A stretch of DNA of 10,793 nucleotides from Micavibrio sp. UBA2020 (GTDB lineage: Bacteria > Pseudomonadota > Alphaproteobacteria > Micavibrionales > UBA2020): the NCBI GenBank assembly GCA_002334985.1, contig DDBY01000055.1:4209-15001 (forward strand). Direction: 5' to 3'. The translations under genes and the position numbers were made by a program. The stretch's first letter is position 1. Every line of letters starts with the position of its first letter. Shown piece by piece: positions 1 through 5,729 of the stretch. A model generated the notes under the pieces. That model was not told the DNA's origin. It did no database searches and saw nothing but the letters and a program-made list of their open reading frames with translations.

Positions 1-101
1 CCGTCAAGCGTCGGATGTTTGTAGAAGAAAAAGGCGAGCGCGTCGCGTTCGTTCTTGAAGACTTCGTATTCCGGCACAACCGGATTCATGCCTTCGGCCA
101 T
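1..101 (-). CDS. Unknown protein, N-terminal 33 residues (runs off the left edge)
   Basis: The frame opens at an ATG at 101-99 and stays open to the window edge, starting MAEGMNPVVPEYEVFKNERD and continuing with an aromatic stretch (LAFFFYKHP). A good Shine-Dalgarno (AAGGGGGAG) lies about 8 bases upstream, which supports this start over the in-frame ATG four codons later. I do not recognise the family from so short a fragment. The start codon is only 22 bases beyond the T-tract of a strong intrinsic terminator (124-157) and I see no promoter in that gap. The gene would therefore depend on terminator read-through or on a promoter hidden in the preceding gene. That it is a gene is fairly likely; its function is unknown. 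Confidence 0.6.
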   Translation of the reverse strand, partial: MAEGMNPVVPEYEVFKNERDALAFFFYKHPTLD

Positions 102-123
102 GGCGAGAGCTCCCCCTTACATC

Positions 124-157
124 AAAAAACCGCGCCCATCCCCCCGGATTTGCGCGG
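124..157 (-). terminator. Rho-independent terminator after the 60-residue gene
   Basis: Read on the minus strand, a perfect 6-bp stem CCGCGC/GCGCGG (152-157 with 130-135) encloses an inner stem ATCC/GGAT (146-149 with 138-141) around a GGGG loop. It is followed directly by six T (129-124). It starts 7 bases after the stop codon of the 165-347 gene. This is the clearest terminator in the window. Because the next start codon (101) follows so closely, it could also act as an attenuator for that gene. Confidence 0.85.
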
Positions 158-164
158 CGTAACT

Positions 165-347
165 TTACCTCGGCTCGAACTGGTCGCCGGCGGCGGTGCC
201 TTTGGGGCGCGCGTCTGCGGCGGGTGCGGATTCAAGCGTGTGGTTCAGCACCATGGCAGGTGCCTGCGCGATATAGGCGCCCAGAATTTCACGGGCGTCA
301 TCTTCGCTACGGCGGCCGACAGCAGTGCTTTTCAACAGGCTGGACAT
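165..347 (-). CDS. Small uncharacterised protein, 60 residues
   Basis: The protein begins MSSLLKSTAVGRRSEDDARE, has an alanine-rich middle (LGAYIAQAPAMVLNH) and ends in a polar, probably disordered tail. I see no signal peptide or membrane segment and do not recognise a family. The frame stays open to an ATG at 407, but the start at 347 is preferred. It has AAGGAG nine bases upstream, and the promoter -10 (378-383) and -35 (402-407) boxes fall inside the longer frame, so the upstream ATG would not be on the mRNA. A good promoter in front and an intrinsic terminator right behind make this a self-contained single-gene unit, the main reason to accept so short an ORF. It could be a regulator or adaptor, but nothing in the sequence shows this. 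Confidence 0.7.
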   Translation of the reverse strand: MSSLLKSTAVGRRSEDDAREILGAYIAQAPAMVLNHTLESAPAADARPKGTAAGDQFEPR

Positions 348-377
348 GCGTAATCGCTCCTTACCTTTGATATCTCT

Positions 378-407
378 ATTATAACCTACATTGATATTTA
401 ACGCCAA
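378..407 (-). promoter_or_regulatory. Sigma70-type promoter of the 60-residue gene
   Basis: On the minus strand: -35 TTGGCG (407-402), an 18-base spacer and a consensus -10 TATAAT (383-378). Transcription would begin near 371, giving a leader of about 24 bases before the ATG at 347. The surrounding DNA is clearly AT-rich relative to its neighbours. The promoter also settles the start codon of the gene. Confidence 0.7.
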
Positions 408-515
408 GTATAGTTAATTTTCAGTTTACATAGAAATATCAAAGGGAAATCCACCGCTTTCGGCGCGAGAATCCGCTGTTTTTTATGCAGAGAGCAGGGG
501 GATTTTTCAGGCGCG

Positions 516-1094
516 TCAGGGCTTTCTGTGCAGGCCGCCGCGCGGAGCCTGTTTGCTTTTTTTGTCGAGCGGCTTGGGCGTATCAATCTCGCGCAGGGCT
601 TTTTCAACCGCGTCCATACGGCGCGCGAGGTCGAATTGTGCCTGACGGATATCGCGCAGCAGATTCATTTGCTCCATCGGCAGGGTGTTTTCGGTGAAGG
701 TTTTTTGAAACTCTTCCAGCCGCGCGATTTCACGGCCGAGGGCAATTTCGCGTTTTTTGCCGTCTTCGGTGATGGGGGTGCGGAAGCTTAAAATCATCCC
801 GCTTTCGGTGCGGCGGGGGATGGCTTCGTTTTCCTGCCGCGCCTGCTGCAGCGCATAGCCAAGGTCGCCCCCGGCCAGCAAAAGCGTTTTGGCGAGCAGA
901 TATTTATTTTCCTGGGCGCACAGGCGCAAGGGCTTGCCCTCGTCTGCATCGGGCTGCGCGCCCGCCAGCAGCGCGTCTTCCAGTGCGTGCTGGTCGTTTG
1001 CCTTGAGGGCGCGGTACATCGCGTCATTCATGCGCAGCGTTTGCGCTTTGTCGGGGCGCGGGGCGCGGGCGATATCGTTGAAGAAATGTGCCAT
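516..1094 (-). CDS. Ankyrin-like/coiled-coil protein, paralogue A (192 residues)
   Basis: Residues 26-75 resemble a short, degenerate ankyrin-like helical pair (MYRALKANDQHALEDALLAG, then KYLLAKTLLLAGGDLGYAL). Residues about 112-170 are charged and heptad-like, suggesting a coiled coil, and the tail is basic and proline-containing (KSKQAPRGGLHRKP). There is no signal peptide or membrane segment, so it is probably cytoplasmic. It aligns along most of its length with the protein of the gene just upstream (1113-1661). Shared features are LR..A/L..LAG.D at the end of the helical part and the FQ.T.T....P.E core of the coiled coil. The two genes are 18 bases apart and look co-transcribed. The SD is weak (GGAAAA about 8 bases upstream). 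The biochemical role is unknown; protein-protein interaction is an inference from the fold types. Confidence 0.75.
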   Translation of the reverse strand: MAHFFNDIARAPRPDKAQTLRMNDAMYRALKANDQHALEDALLAGAQPDADEGKPLRLCAQENKYLLAKTLLLAGGDLGYALQQARQENEAIPRRTESGMILSFRTPITEDGKKREIALGREIARLEEFQKTFTENTLPMEQMNLLRDIRQAQFDLARRMDAVEKALREIDTPKPLDKKSKQAPRGGLHRKP

Positions 1095-1112
1095 GGAGGG
1101 GGTTTTCCGCGC

Positions 1113-1661
1113 TTAGGGCGTTTTCGGCCGCAGGGCGGCGGGGGCGGCGAAGAGGCCTTTTTCAAGCGGCTTGCCATCGCGCAGTTCGGTCACGTCGCGC
1201 TTCAGCTCTTCCAGCTCTTTCAAAATGCGCTGCTGCGTTTTGAGCATTTCATCCGGCGCGATATGCTGCGTATAGGTCTGCTGGAAAGTGTTCAGCGTGG
1301 CGATGGTATGGCTGAGCGTTTTGTAGCGCGCCTCATCGGCGGGATTTTTAAACTTTGTCACGACGTCTTCGATGTCGTCATCCCAGTAAGTGTTTTTCTG
1401 GATGGCATTACGTTCGCGCTCGGTTTCTGCGGTGGCGTAGGGGATGTCCGCACCGGCCAGCGTCAGCTCTTTCATAAAAAGCATGTTGCGCACTTCGGCG
1501 GCCGCGCGCAGGTACTGGCCTTTGTTTTTGTTAAGGTCGTCAGCGACAGCAGGCAGCGCGGCATAGAACATGCGGTGGTCATCCGCGGCGATGGCGGCGA
1601 GCATGTGCTCCTGCGGCGTGCGTCCGGTGTGGCGCATATCTTCGGGCGGCCAGTCAAGCAT
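1113..1661 (-). CDS. Ankyrin-like/coiled-coil protein, paralogue B (182 residues)
   Basis: This protein has the same layout as its downstream neighbour: an ankyrin-like N-terminal part (about residues 19-75, with YLRAAAEVRNMLFMKELTLA) and a predicted coiled coil (about 110-162, with EMLKTQQRILKELEELKRD). Its tail is short and proline-rich (FAAPAALRPKTP). The frame extends to an ATG at 1697, but I place the start at 1661. An AGGAGA lies about ten bases before it, and the promoter -10 box (1697-1702) overlaps the 1697 ATG, so that codon would not be transcribed. It is the first gene of a likely two-gene transcript with 516-1094. No enzymatic motif, signal peptide or membrane helix is visible. 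I do not recognise a named family. The paralogy is seen directly; the function is unknown. Confidence 0.75.
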   Translation of the reverse strand: MLDWPPEDMRHTGRTPQEHMLAAIAADDHRMFYAALPAVADDLNKNKGQYLRAAAEVRNMLFMKELTLAGADIPYATAETERERNAIQKNTYWDDDIEDVVTKFKNPADEARYKTLSHTIATLNTFQQTYTQHIAPDEMLKTQQRILKELEELKRDVTELRDGKPLEKGLFAAPAALRPKTP

Positions 1662-1696
1662 GGCTACGGAATCTCCTGCGAAAAGGGATAGGCCCA

Positions 1697-1725
1697 TTTT
1701 TACGACAATATGTATATTCTGTCAA
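1697..1725 (-). promoter_or_regulatory. Promoter for the paralogue pair
   Basis: On the minus strand: consensus -35 TTGACA (1725-1720), a 17-base spacer and -10 TAAAAA (1702-1697, 4 of 6 consensus bases). The segment from the -35 box into the spacer (about 1704-1723) is an imperfect 20-base palindrome with GACA/TGTC ends (14 of 20 positions symmetric), which could be an operator. The likely transcription start is near 1690, which favours translation from 1661. Confidence 0.6.
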
Positions 1726-1726
1726 T

Positions 1727-1743
1727 AAAAGTGCGGCTGCGCA
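1727..1743 (-). terminator. Weak terminator candidate after the kinase gene
   Basis: On the minus strand, TGCG (1743-1740), a 4-base loop and CGCA (1735-1732) are followed by CTTTT. The stem is only four base pairs and the T-run only four, so on its own this would be unconvincing. It lies between the kinase stop codon and the next promoter, where a terminator would be expected. Confidence 0.3.
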
Positions 1744-1753
1744 GGGGATTGAT

Positions 1754-2398
1754 TTAAAAGGGCTTCCACGGCTTCGGCGCGGCCTCGGCGGCGGGCATGC
1801 CGTGGCGGTGGATGGCGCGCAGGGTCTGCTGAAGTGTGCGGTCGATGCTTTTGTCCGCGCGCACGATGTGCCAGCCTTCGCCCGTGCCGGGCTGCGACGG
1901 TTTCGCATTCAGCTGGCGGCGCAAAACCCCGACATGCGCGTCGGAGGGATTGTTGCGGCGGTTCGCAATGCGTTTGAACAGCTGCGCCGCCGGAATGTCG
2001 AGATAGATGCCGATGAAACGGCAGCCCGCGTTTTCGGCGGCAGCTTTTTGCCCGCTGCGCGTGACTTCATCGCTGAAAAGCCCTGTCACAATAACGTTTT
2101 TGCCCTGTGCCATCTGGCTGACGGCTTCGGCGCGGGCGTATTTGATGAAACGCTCCGTCAGGCTCTGGGTATAAAGCGCGTCCGGCAGCGGGGCGAGGGG
2201 GTTATGCCCCAGCATGCGTTTGCGCAGCACGTCTGAATCAAGCACGACCGTATTGGGCAGCTGGCGCGACAGTACATAGGCCAGTGTCGTCTTGCCGCTG
2301 CCGGAAAGCCCGCCGATAGCAATCATCACCGGCGTGTCGCTGGTGACGGCGGGCTTTGCGGGCTCGTTTGGCGTATCGGGCGGCATCGGGGTCGTCAC
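1754..2398 (-). CDS. P-loop kinase of the AAA_33/COG0645-like type (214 residues)
   Basis: This is a predicted small-molecule or protein kinase of the P-loop NTPase fold. A perfect Walker A, GLSGSGKT, sits at residues 30-37 after a hydrophobic strand (VMIAIG). A DSD motif (54-56, VVLDSDVLRKRM) matches the substrate/Mg-binding region of this family, and an arginine-rich lid (FKRIANRRNNPSDA) lies at about 141-154. The strand VIVTGLF (102-108) precedes the middle of the fold. Length fits single-domain members; the phosphotransferase half sometimes fused to COG0645 proteins is absent. The frame begins at a GTG at 2434, but the GTG at 2398 is chosen because AAGGA lies seven bases upstream and the promoter predicts transcription start near 2443. 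The substrate cannot be read from the sequence; zeta-toxin-like or sugar/nucleoside kinase activities are alternatives. It appears to be transcribed alone. Confidence 0.85.
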   Translation of the reverse strand: MTTPMPPDTPNEPAKPAVTSDTPVMIAIGGLSGSGKTTLAYVLSRQLPNTVVLDSDVLRKRMLGHNPLAPLPDALYTQSLTERFIKYARAEAVSQMAQGKNVIVTGLFSDEVTRSGQKAAAENAGCRFIGIYLDIPAAQLFKRIANRRNNPSDAHVGVLRRQLNAKPSQPGTGEGWHIVRADKSIDRTLQQTLRAIHRHGMPAAEAAPKPWKPF

Positions 2399-2449
2399 AC
2401 GAAAATCCTTGTTTTTGCTTTTGGCCGCGCACACCGCGGCGGCGCAAGG

Positions 2450-2478
2450 AATATCGCATTTTTACATAAATGTGTCAA
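2450..2478 (-). promoter_or_regulatory. Sigma70-type promoter of the kinase gene
   Basis: On the minus strand: consensus -35 TTGACA (2478-2473), exactly 17 bases of spacer and -10 GATATT (2455-2450, 4 of 6). A short inverted repeat, ACAT-TT-ATGT, lies just after the -35 box. It follows directly after the terminator of the preceding gene, so this is a clean boundary between transcription units. Confidence 0.65.
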
Positions 2479-2491
2479 GGTGCAGATACGG

Positions 2492-2518
2492 AAAAAAGCC
2501 GCCGCGTGCGCTCCGGCT
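2492..2518 (-). terminator. Rho-independent terminator after the 164-residue protein gene
   Basis: On the minus strand, AGCCG (2518-2514) pairs with CGGCT (2501-2497) across a GC-rich loop and is followed by a run of six T (2497-2492, the first shared with the stem end). It lies about 28 bases after the stop codon at 2546-2548. The stem is short but the T-tract and position are right. Confidence 0.55.
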
Positions 2519-2545
2519 GCGGGGCTTAAAATATTGATAGATATG

Positions 2546-3040
2546 CTATTTCCGGCGCGGCGGTCTGGGGGCGGGCAGGCGGCGCGGATGCGCCGTGCCG
2601 GTCATGCCGTCGTGCAGTGTGGGCGATTGTGGCGCACGGGGGCCAAACGCACGCTCCTGCAAGATTTCTTCGGCCGCGAGGGAGAACAGCGTTTTCTCCG
2701 TCTCGACATCTATCTGGCCAAGCGGCTTTGCCTTGTCCACGCCGTTTTTTTGAATATCGCTTTTGAGATAAAAATCGCCCGTGGTTTCATCCAGCACAAA
2801 TTTGTCGCCCGCGGGGGCGTGCAGCATCGGCCGCATTTGCGCGAGCAGTTCTGTCATACGCGGCTGCGCCAGTACATCGGGCAGGTTGCTGTCGATGGCG
2901 CCGTTGTTTTTTACCGTCATTTTATACGGAATAATGTGGCGGCCGTGACGCGTAGTCACCGTGCCGTCGTTGTTTTCAAGCGGATGTTTTCCGCCCAGCA
3001 TGTTCCACAGCCTTTTCAGGCGCGAAGGTTTGTCCGTCAT
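2546..3040 (-). CDS. Uncharacterised soluble protein (164 residues)
   Basis: The protein starts MTDKPSRLKRLWNMLGGKHP. A central part (about 35-128) could form a compact alpha/beta domain, with short strands HIIPYKMTV, KFVLDET and FYLKSDI. The C-terminus is proline/arginine-rich (HPRRLPAPRPPRRK) and probably disordered. There is no signal peptide or membrane helix and I do not recognise a family. An in-frame GTG at 3049 would add three residues, but AGGGG eight bases before the ATG at 3040 decides for the shorter form. The gene lies 63 bases after the amidohydrolase gene. That gap holds a GC hairpin without a T-tract (3080-3094) and only a poor promoter match, so it may be the last gene of the hldE transcript. 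An intrinsic terminator follows it. Confidence 0.7.
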   Translation of the reverse strand: MTDKPSRLKRLWNMLGGKHPLENNDGTVTTRHGRHIIPYKMTVKNNGAIDSNLPDVLAQPRMTELLAQMRPMLHAPAGDKFVLDETTGDFYLKSDIQKNGVDKAKPLGQIDVETEKTLFSLAAEEILQERAFGPRAPQSPTLHDGMTGTAHPRRLPAPRPPRRK

Positions 3041-3103
3041 AACGGCCACCCCTGTGTGATTGAGATATTCAAAGGCTAGGCGCGACCGCCGCGCGAGTCA
3101 AAT

Positions 3104-4009
3104 TCAAATGCGCGGTGAATCCTTTTTCGGCGCGGATTTTTGCGCATAGGCGCATGCTGCGTCGCAGTAAGTGCGAAAGCTGCGCAGCGCATCTTCAAGG
3201 TCGGTTTGCAGCTGTTTCATGCGCGGCAGGCGGCGCAGGGTTTTTTCGTTCATATAAAGGGCGCGGTTGATTTCAACCTGTATGCTGTGGCGCCCCGCGG
3301 CGGGGTTGCCGTGGCGGCGCACGATTTCCGCGCCGCGAAAACCCGGCACGTTCAGCCCGACTTTGTAGCCCTTCGCCTCCAGCAGCTTGCGCAGTTTTTG
3401 CAGGTAATGGTCGTCTGCCGTCTCCCCGTCGCGGGTGCCGAGGATGATGTCGTATTTACTTTTACGCGTGCCGCGGTGCGTGGTCGATGGCATCGAATGC
3501 AAATTCAGATGCACCACGCTGCCGTGCGCCTTTGCCGTTTTGTCTATCAGCGCGGCCAGCCGCGCGTGATAGGGCTTGTGATAGGTGCTGACGCGGTTAA
3601 ACGCCTCGCTGAGTTTCACGGTACGGCTATAAACGGGCGCAGTATGCCGCGGCGTTGCGGGGCTGCGGATGAGCCCGCCTTCTTGCGGTGTGTAATCTGG
3701 GTTTTCGCCCTTGGCTTCGGCGCGGATCCAGGCGGCGCTGACGCTGTCGGCGCGGTTGGCATCGACGTAAGAGCGCGGCGCACGCGCCGTGAGCAGCGGC
3801 ACGCCCAGCGCAGGCAGAAAAGAAAACAGCCTGTCCACATGCGCGTCTTCGGCCTGGCGGAGTTCGCCAAGCGTGACGGCATAATTGAAATCATCGGGGT
3901 ACTTGCGCCCGCTGTGCGGGCTGTCGGCGACAAGGCATGTGGCGGGCGCGTTTGCGGCAGCGGCGTAAAGCCGCGTGGCCGGCGGTTTGCGGCGCGCGCG
4001 CTCCATCAT
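3104..4009 (-). CDS. N-formylglutamate amidohydrolase family protein (301 residues)
   Basis: Members of this zinc-dependent family (PF05013) hydrolyse N-formyl-L-glutamate to glutamate and formate; many genomic copies have not been tested. Family motifs appear in order: SPHSGR (30-35), ED..VD.LF (54-62), YVDANR (81-86), YHKPYH (143-148), HLNLHSMPS (167-175), DIILGTRDG (187-195) and QVEINRALYM (244-253). These include the His, Asp/Glu and Arg positions expected of the metal and substrate site. Length is slightly above usual because of a basic N-terminal extension and C-terminal tail. No signal peptide is seen, so it is probably cytoplasmic. Two ATG codons are adjacent (4009 and 4006). The start is 8 bases after the hldE stop, implying one transcript. 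No other histidine-degradation gene is present, so a role in Hut catabolism is not supported here. Family assignment is firm; the true substrate is uncertain. Confidence 0.9.
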   Translation of the reverse strand: MMERARRKPPATRLYAAAANAPATCLVADSPHSGRKYPDDFNYAVTLGELRQAEDAHVDRLFSFLPALGVPLLTARAPRSYVDANRADSVSAAWIRAEAKGENPDYTPQEGGLIRSPATPRHTAPVYSRTVKLSEAFNRVSTYHKPYHARLAALIDKTAKAHGSVVHLNLHSMPSTTHRGTRKSKYDIILGTRDGETADDHYLQKLRKLLEAKGYKVGLNVPGFRGAEIVRRHGNPAAGRHSIQVEINRALYMNEKTLRRLPRMKQLQTDLEDALRSFRTYCDAACAYAQKSAPKKDSPRI

Positions 4010-4017
4010 GCAGCGCT

Positions 4018-5496
4018 TTACCCTGCCATCTTGGCGATGGTATTGGTGGTGCTGAAACCGTCTTCCATATCGGCGCGCACGACCTGTCCGCCCCAGCTGG
4101 TGATAAGGTCATAGCCGACGACTTCTTCCAGCTTGTATTGTCCGCCCTTGATAAGGAAATCGGGCTTCACGGCTTTCAGCGTTTCAATGGGTGTATCTTC
4201 GTCATAAACGATAACGGCATCGACCATGCCCAGCGCCGACAAAATCAGGCTGCGCGCGTGTTCATCCTGCACGGGGCGTGTGGGGCCTTTCAGGCGTTTG
4301 ACCGATGCATCGCTGTTGATGGCGACGACCAGATAATCGCAGGTCGCTTTCGCCTGCGCGAGGGTCGAGAGGTGCCCCGGATGCAGCAAATCGAAACAGC
4401 CGTTGGTGAAGCCGATTTTGCGGCCAAGGGCGCGCTGCTTGTCGGCGGCTTCGCTGATGGCGGCGCGGTTCATGATTTTGGCGGTGATATCATATCCGGC
4501 GGCGGGGGACATCTGGCTGCTCCTGATAACGTCGATGATTTCTTCGGGGCGGGTGGTGGCGGTGCCGATTTTGCCGACAACGATGCCCGCGGCGATATTG
4601 GCGATTTCAGCGGCGGCCAGCATGGGCACACCTGCCGCAATTGCCGTGGCGAAGGCGGCAATCACGGTGTCGCCCGCGCCGGATACGTCGAAAACCTCGC
4701 GCACGTTGGCGGGGATGTGCACGGGCGGCTTGTCTGCCGATACCAGCGACATGCCGTCTTTGCTGCGGGTCGCGAGAACGGCATCAACGCCGCAATCGAT
4801 AATAATTTTCATCGCAGCCGCGCGTACATCGTCGTCGCTGGCGGCTTTCATGCCGGTGGCGGTTTCAAGTTCCTTGCGGTTCGGTGTAATGACGGTGGCG
4901 CCGCGATAGCGGGCGAAGTTCGTGCCTTTGGGGTCAACCACCACGGGCTTGCCGTGCTTTTGCGCAATCGCGATGATGCCGGCAATCAGGCTGTCGGTCA
5001 GGACACCTTTGTTATAGTCGGACAGAACAACCACGCCGCAATCCGCCATGGCGGCTTCGGCGGAGGCCAGCAATGCGGCCTCCACATCCTTGCCGATGGC
5101 CTGCGATTTTTCGCGGTCCACGCGCAGCATCTGCTGCCCGCCGCTGACAAAACGGCTTTTGACGGTGGTGAAACGGTCGTTGGCGGTGGCAAGGGCGGCC
5201 TTCACGCCGATGGACGCCAGCTGCGCGGCAACCTCGCGCCCGTTGATATCGTCGCCCGTAACGGCCAGCAGGGTGGTTTCGCCCGCGCCCAGCGCCGCGA
5301 TGTTCGCCACCACGTTGCCCGCGCCGCCCAGCATGTGTTTTTCGTTATCGACCAGAAAAACCGGAATCGGCGCCTCGGGCGAGATGCGCTCGACGCTGCC
5401 ATAAACGAAACGGTCCATCATCACATCGCCGATGCACAGCACGCGGGCGGTTTTGAACTGGGGCAGGGATTCGATAAGGTATTGATGTTCAGTCAT
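4018..5496 (-). CDS. hldE: Bifunctional D-glycero-beta-D-manno-heptose 7-phosphate kinase / heptose 1-phosphate adenylyltransferase
   Basis: HldE (RfaE) makes ADP-heptose for the LPS inner core in the cytoplasm. Its N-terminal ribokinase-type domain phosphorylates heptose 7-phosphate at C1, and its C-terminal domain transfers AMP to heptose 1-phosphate. The kinase domain (about 1-325) shows GGAGNVVAN (57-65), the DPKGTNF region (188-194) and the PfkB signature DVSGAGDT (270-277) with catalytic Asp276. The nucleotidyltransferase domain (about 358-492) has TNGCFDLLHPGH (364-375) with the HxGH motif His372-His375, then KGPTRPVQDE and IKGGQY. At 492 residues both halves are complete. AAGG lies eight bases before the ATG, next to a small hairpin (5509-5525). 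The amidohydrolase gene follows 8 bases after its stop. Other heptose-pathway genes (gmhA, gmhB, hldD) are not in the window. Confidence 0.97.
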   Translation of the reverse strand: MTEHQYLIESLPQFKTARVLCIGDVMMDRFVYGSVERISPEAPIPVFLVDNEKHMLGGAGNVVANIAALGAGETTLLAVTGDDINGREVAAQLASIGVKAALATANDRFTTVKSRFVSGGQQMLRVDREKSQAIGKDVEAALLASAEAAMADCGVVVLSDYNKGVLTDSLIAGIIAIAQKHGKPVVVDPKGTNFARYRGATVITPNRKELETATGMKAASDDDVRAAAMKIIIDCGVDAVLATRSKDGMSLVSADKPPVHIPANVREVFDVSGAGDTVIAAFATAIAAGVPMLAAAEIANIAAGIVVGKIGTATTRPEEIIDVIRSSQMSPAAGYDITAKIMNRAAISEAADKQRALGRKIGFTNGCFDLLHPGHLSTLAQAKATCDYLVVAINSDASVKRLKGPTRPVQDEHARSLILSALGMVDAVIVYDEDTPIETLKAVKPDFLIKGGQYKLEEVVGYDLITSWGGQVVRADMEDGFSTTNTIAKMAG

Positions 5497-5508
5497 ATTT
5501 CATGCCTT

Positions 5509-5525
5509 GCCGGCGATTGCCCGGC
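5509..5525 (-). promoter_or_regulatory. Small hairpin adjoining the hldE ribosome binding site
   Basis: In the hldE mRNA, GCCGG (5525-5521) and CCGGC (5513-5509) can pair around a 7-base loop. The stem ends immediately before the AAGG Shine-Dalgarno (5508-5505). A hairpin here could tune translation initiation, but a 5-bp stem may simply be chance in GC-rich DNA. Confidence 0.3.
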
Positions 5526-5558
5526 TGCTATGGGGACGCCTTATAATATTGTTGCCCG

Positions 5559-5587
5559 TTTTTAACATATTCCATAAGTGGTTTCAA
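5559..5587 (-). promoter_or_regulatory. Candidate promoter of hldE
   Basis: On the minus strand: -35 TTGAAA (5587-5582, 5 of 6), a 17-base spacer and -10 TAAAAA (5564-5559, 4 of 6). A second AT-rich -10-like box (TATTAT) lies closer to the gene around 5543-5549 but has no good -35 at the right distance. The expected leader is about 55 bases. Confidence 0.5.
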
Positions 5588-5605
5588 GCCAAAATCAGCC
5601 CCGCG

Positions 5606-5634
5606 TTCACCAGTTGTTAACGGTTATGCATAAT
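5606..5634 (+). promoter_or_regulatory. Candidate promoter of the MshEN-protease gene
   Basis: On the plus strand: TTCACC (5606-5611, 4 of 6), a 17-base spacer and CATAAT (5629-5634, 5 of 6). Transcription would start near 5641, giving a leader of about 90 bases that contains the tandem repeat at 5661-5711. The hldE promoter candidate lies back to back with it on the other strand. Confidence 0.5.
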
Positions 5635-5660
5635 AATAGGGACTGTCATATTCGGGCAAC

Positions 5661-5711
5661 AGCCGGAATATCCGGCCATAAATAAAGCCGAGGGTATCCG
5701 GCCATAAATAA
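5661..5711 (+). repeat. Tandem 25/26-bp direct repeat in the leader of the MshEN-protease gene
   Basis: Two near-identical units lie head to tail at 5661-5685 and 5686-5711. Their last 17 bases (TATCCGGCCATAAATAA) are identical at 5669-5685 and 5695-5711; both begin AGCCG and differ only in the few bases between. The first unit contains a perfect inverted repeat, GCCGGA-ATA-TCCGGC (5662-5676). The second can form only a weaker version (GCCG...CGGC). The second copy ends 18 bases before the start codon, just ahead of the AGAGG ribosome binding site. Possible roles are a protein-binding site in duplicate, mRNA hairpins affecting translation, or a neutral slippage duplication. Confidence 0.85.
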
Positions 5712-5729
5712 GGGCAAGAGGCAAGCGAG

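Noticed and set aside
987..1691. A 234-residue plus-strand open frame opposite the paralogue pair
   Set aside because: It spans two minus-strand genes and their gap, has no ribosome binding site or recognisable domain, and the minus-strand proteins show mutual homology.
3080..3094. Hairpin GCGCG/CGCGC after the amidohydrolase gene as a terminator
   Set aside because: The stem is five base pairs and no T-tract follows, so it does not qualify as an intrinsic terminator.
3073..3101. Promoter candidate before the 164-residue protein gene (TTGACT, 17 bases, TAGCCT)
   Set aside because: The -10 box matches only three consensus bases and the spacer is a GC-rich hairpin. Co-transcription with the upstream gene is as likely.
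5491..5505. Four-codon leader ORF (MKYD) overlapping the hldE start
   Set aside because: It uses an ATG within the spacer between the ribosome binding site and the real start, with no site of its own. It is too short to argue for function.
5542..5547. Perfect TATAAT on the plus strand upstream of the protease gene
   Set aside because: No -35-like sequence lies 16-18 bases upstream (the region is GCCCGG-like), and a better spaced pair exists at 5606-5634.
3937..5565. A 542-residue plus-strand open frame opposite hldE
   Set aside because: Its translation is low-complexity and rich in Gly, Ala, His and Asp with no motif, while the minus strand encodes a textbook HldE. It is the usual antisense open frame of GC-rich coding DNA.
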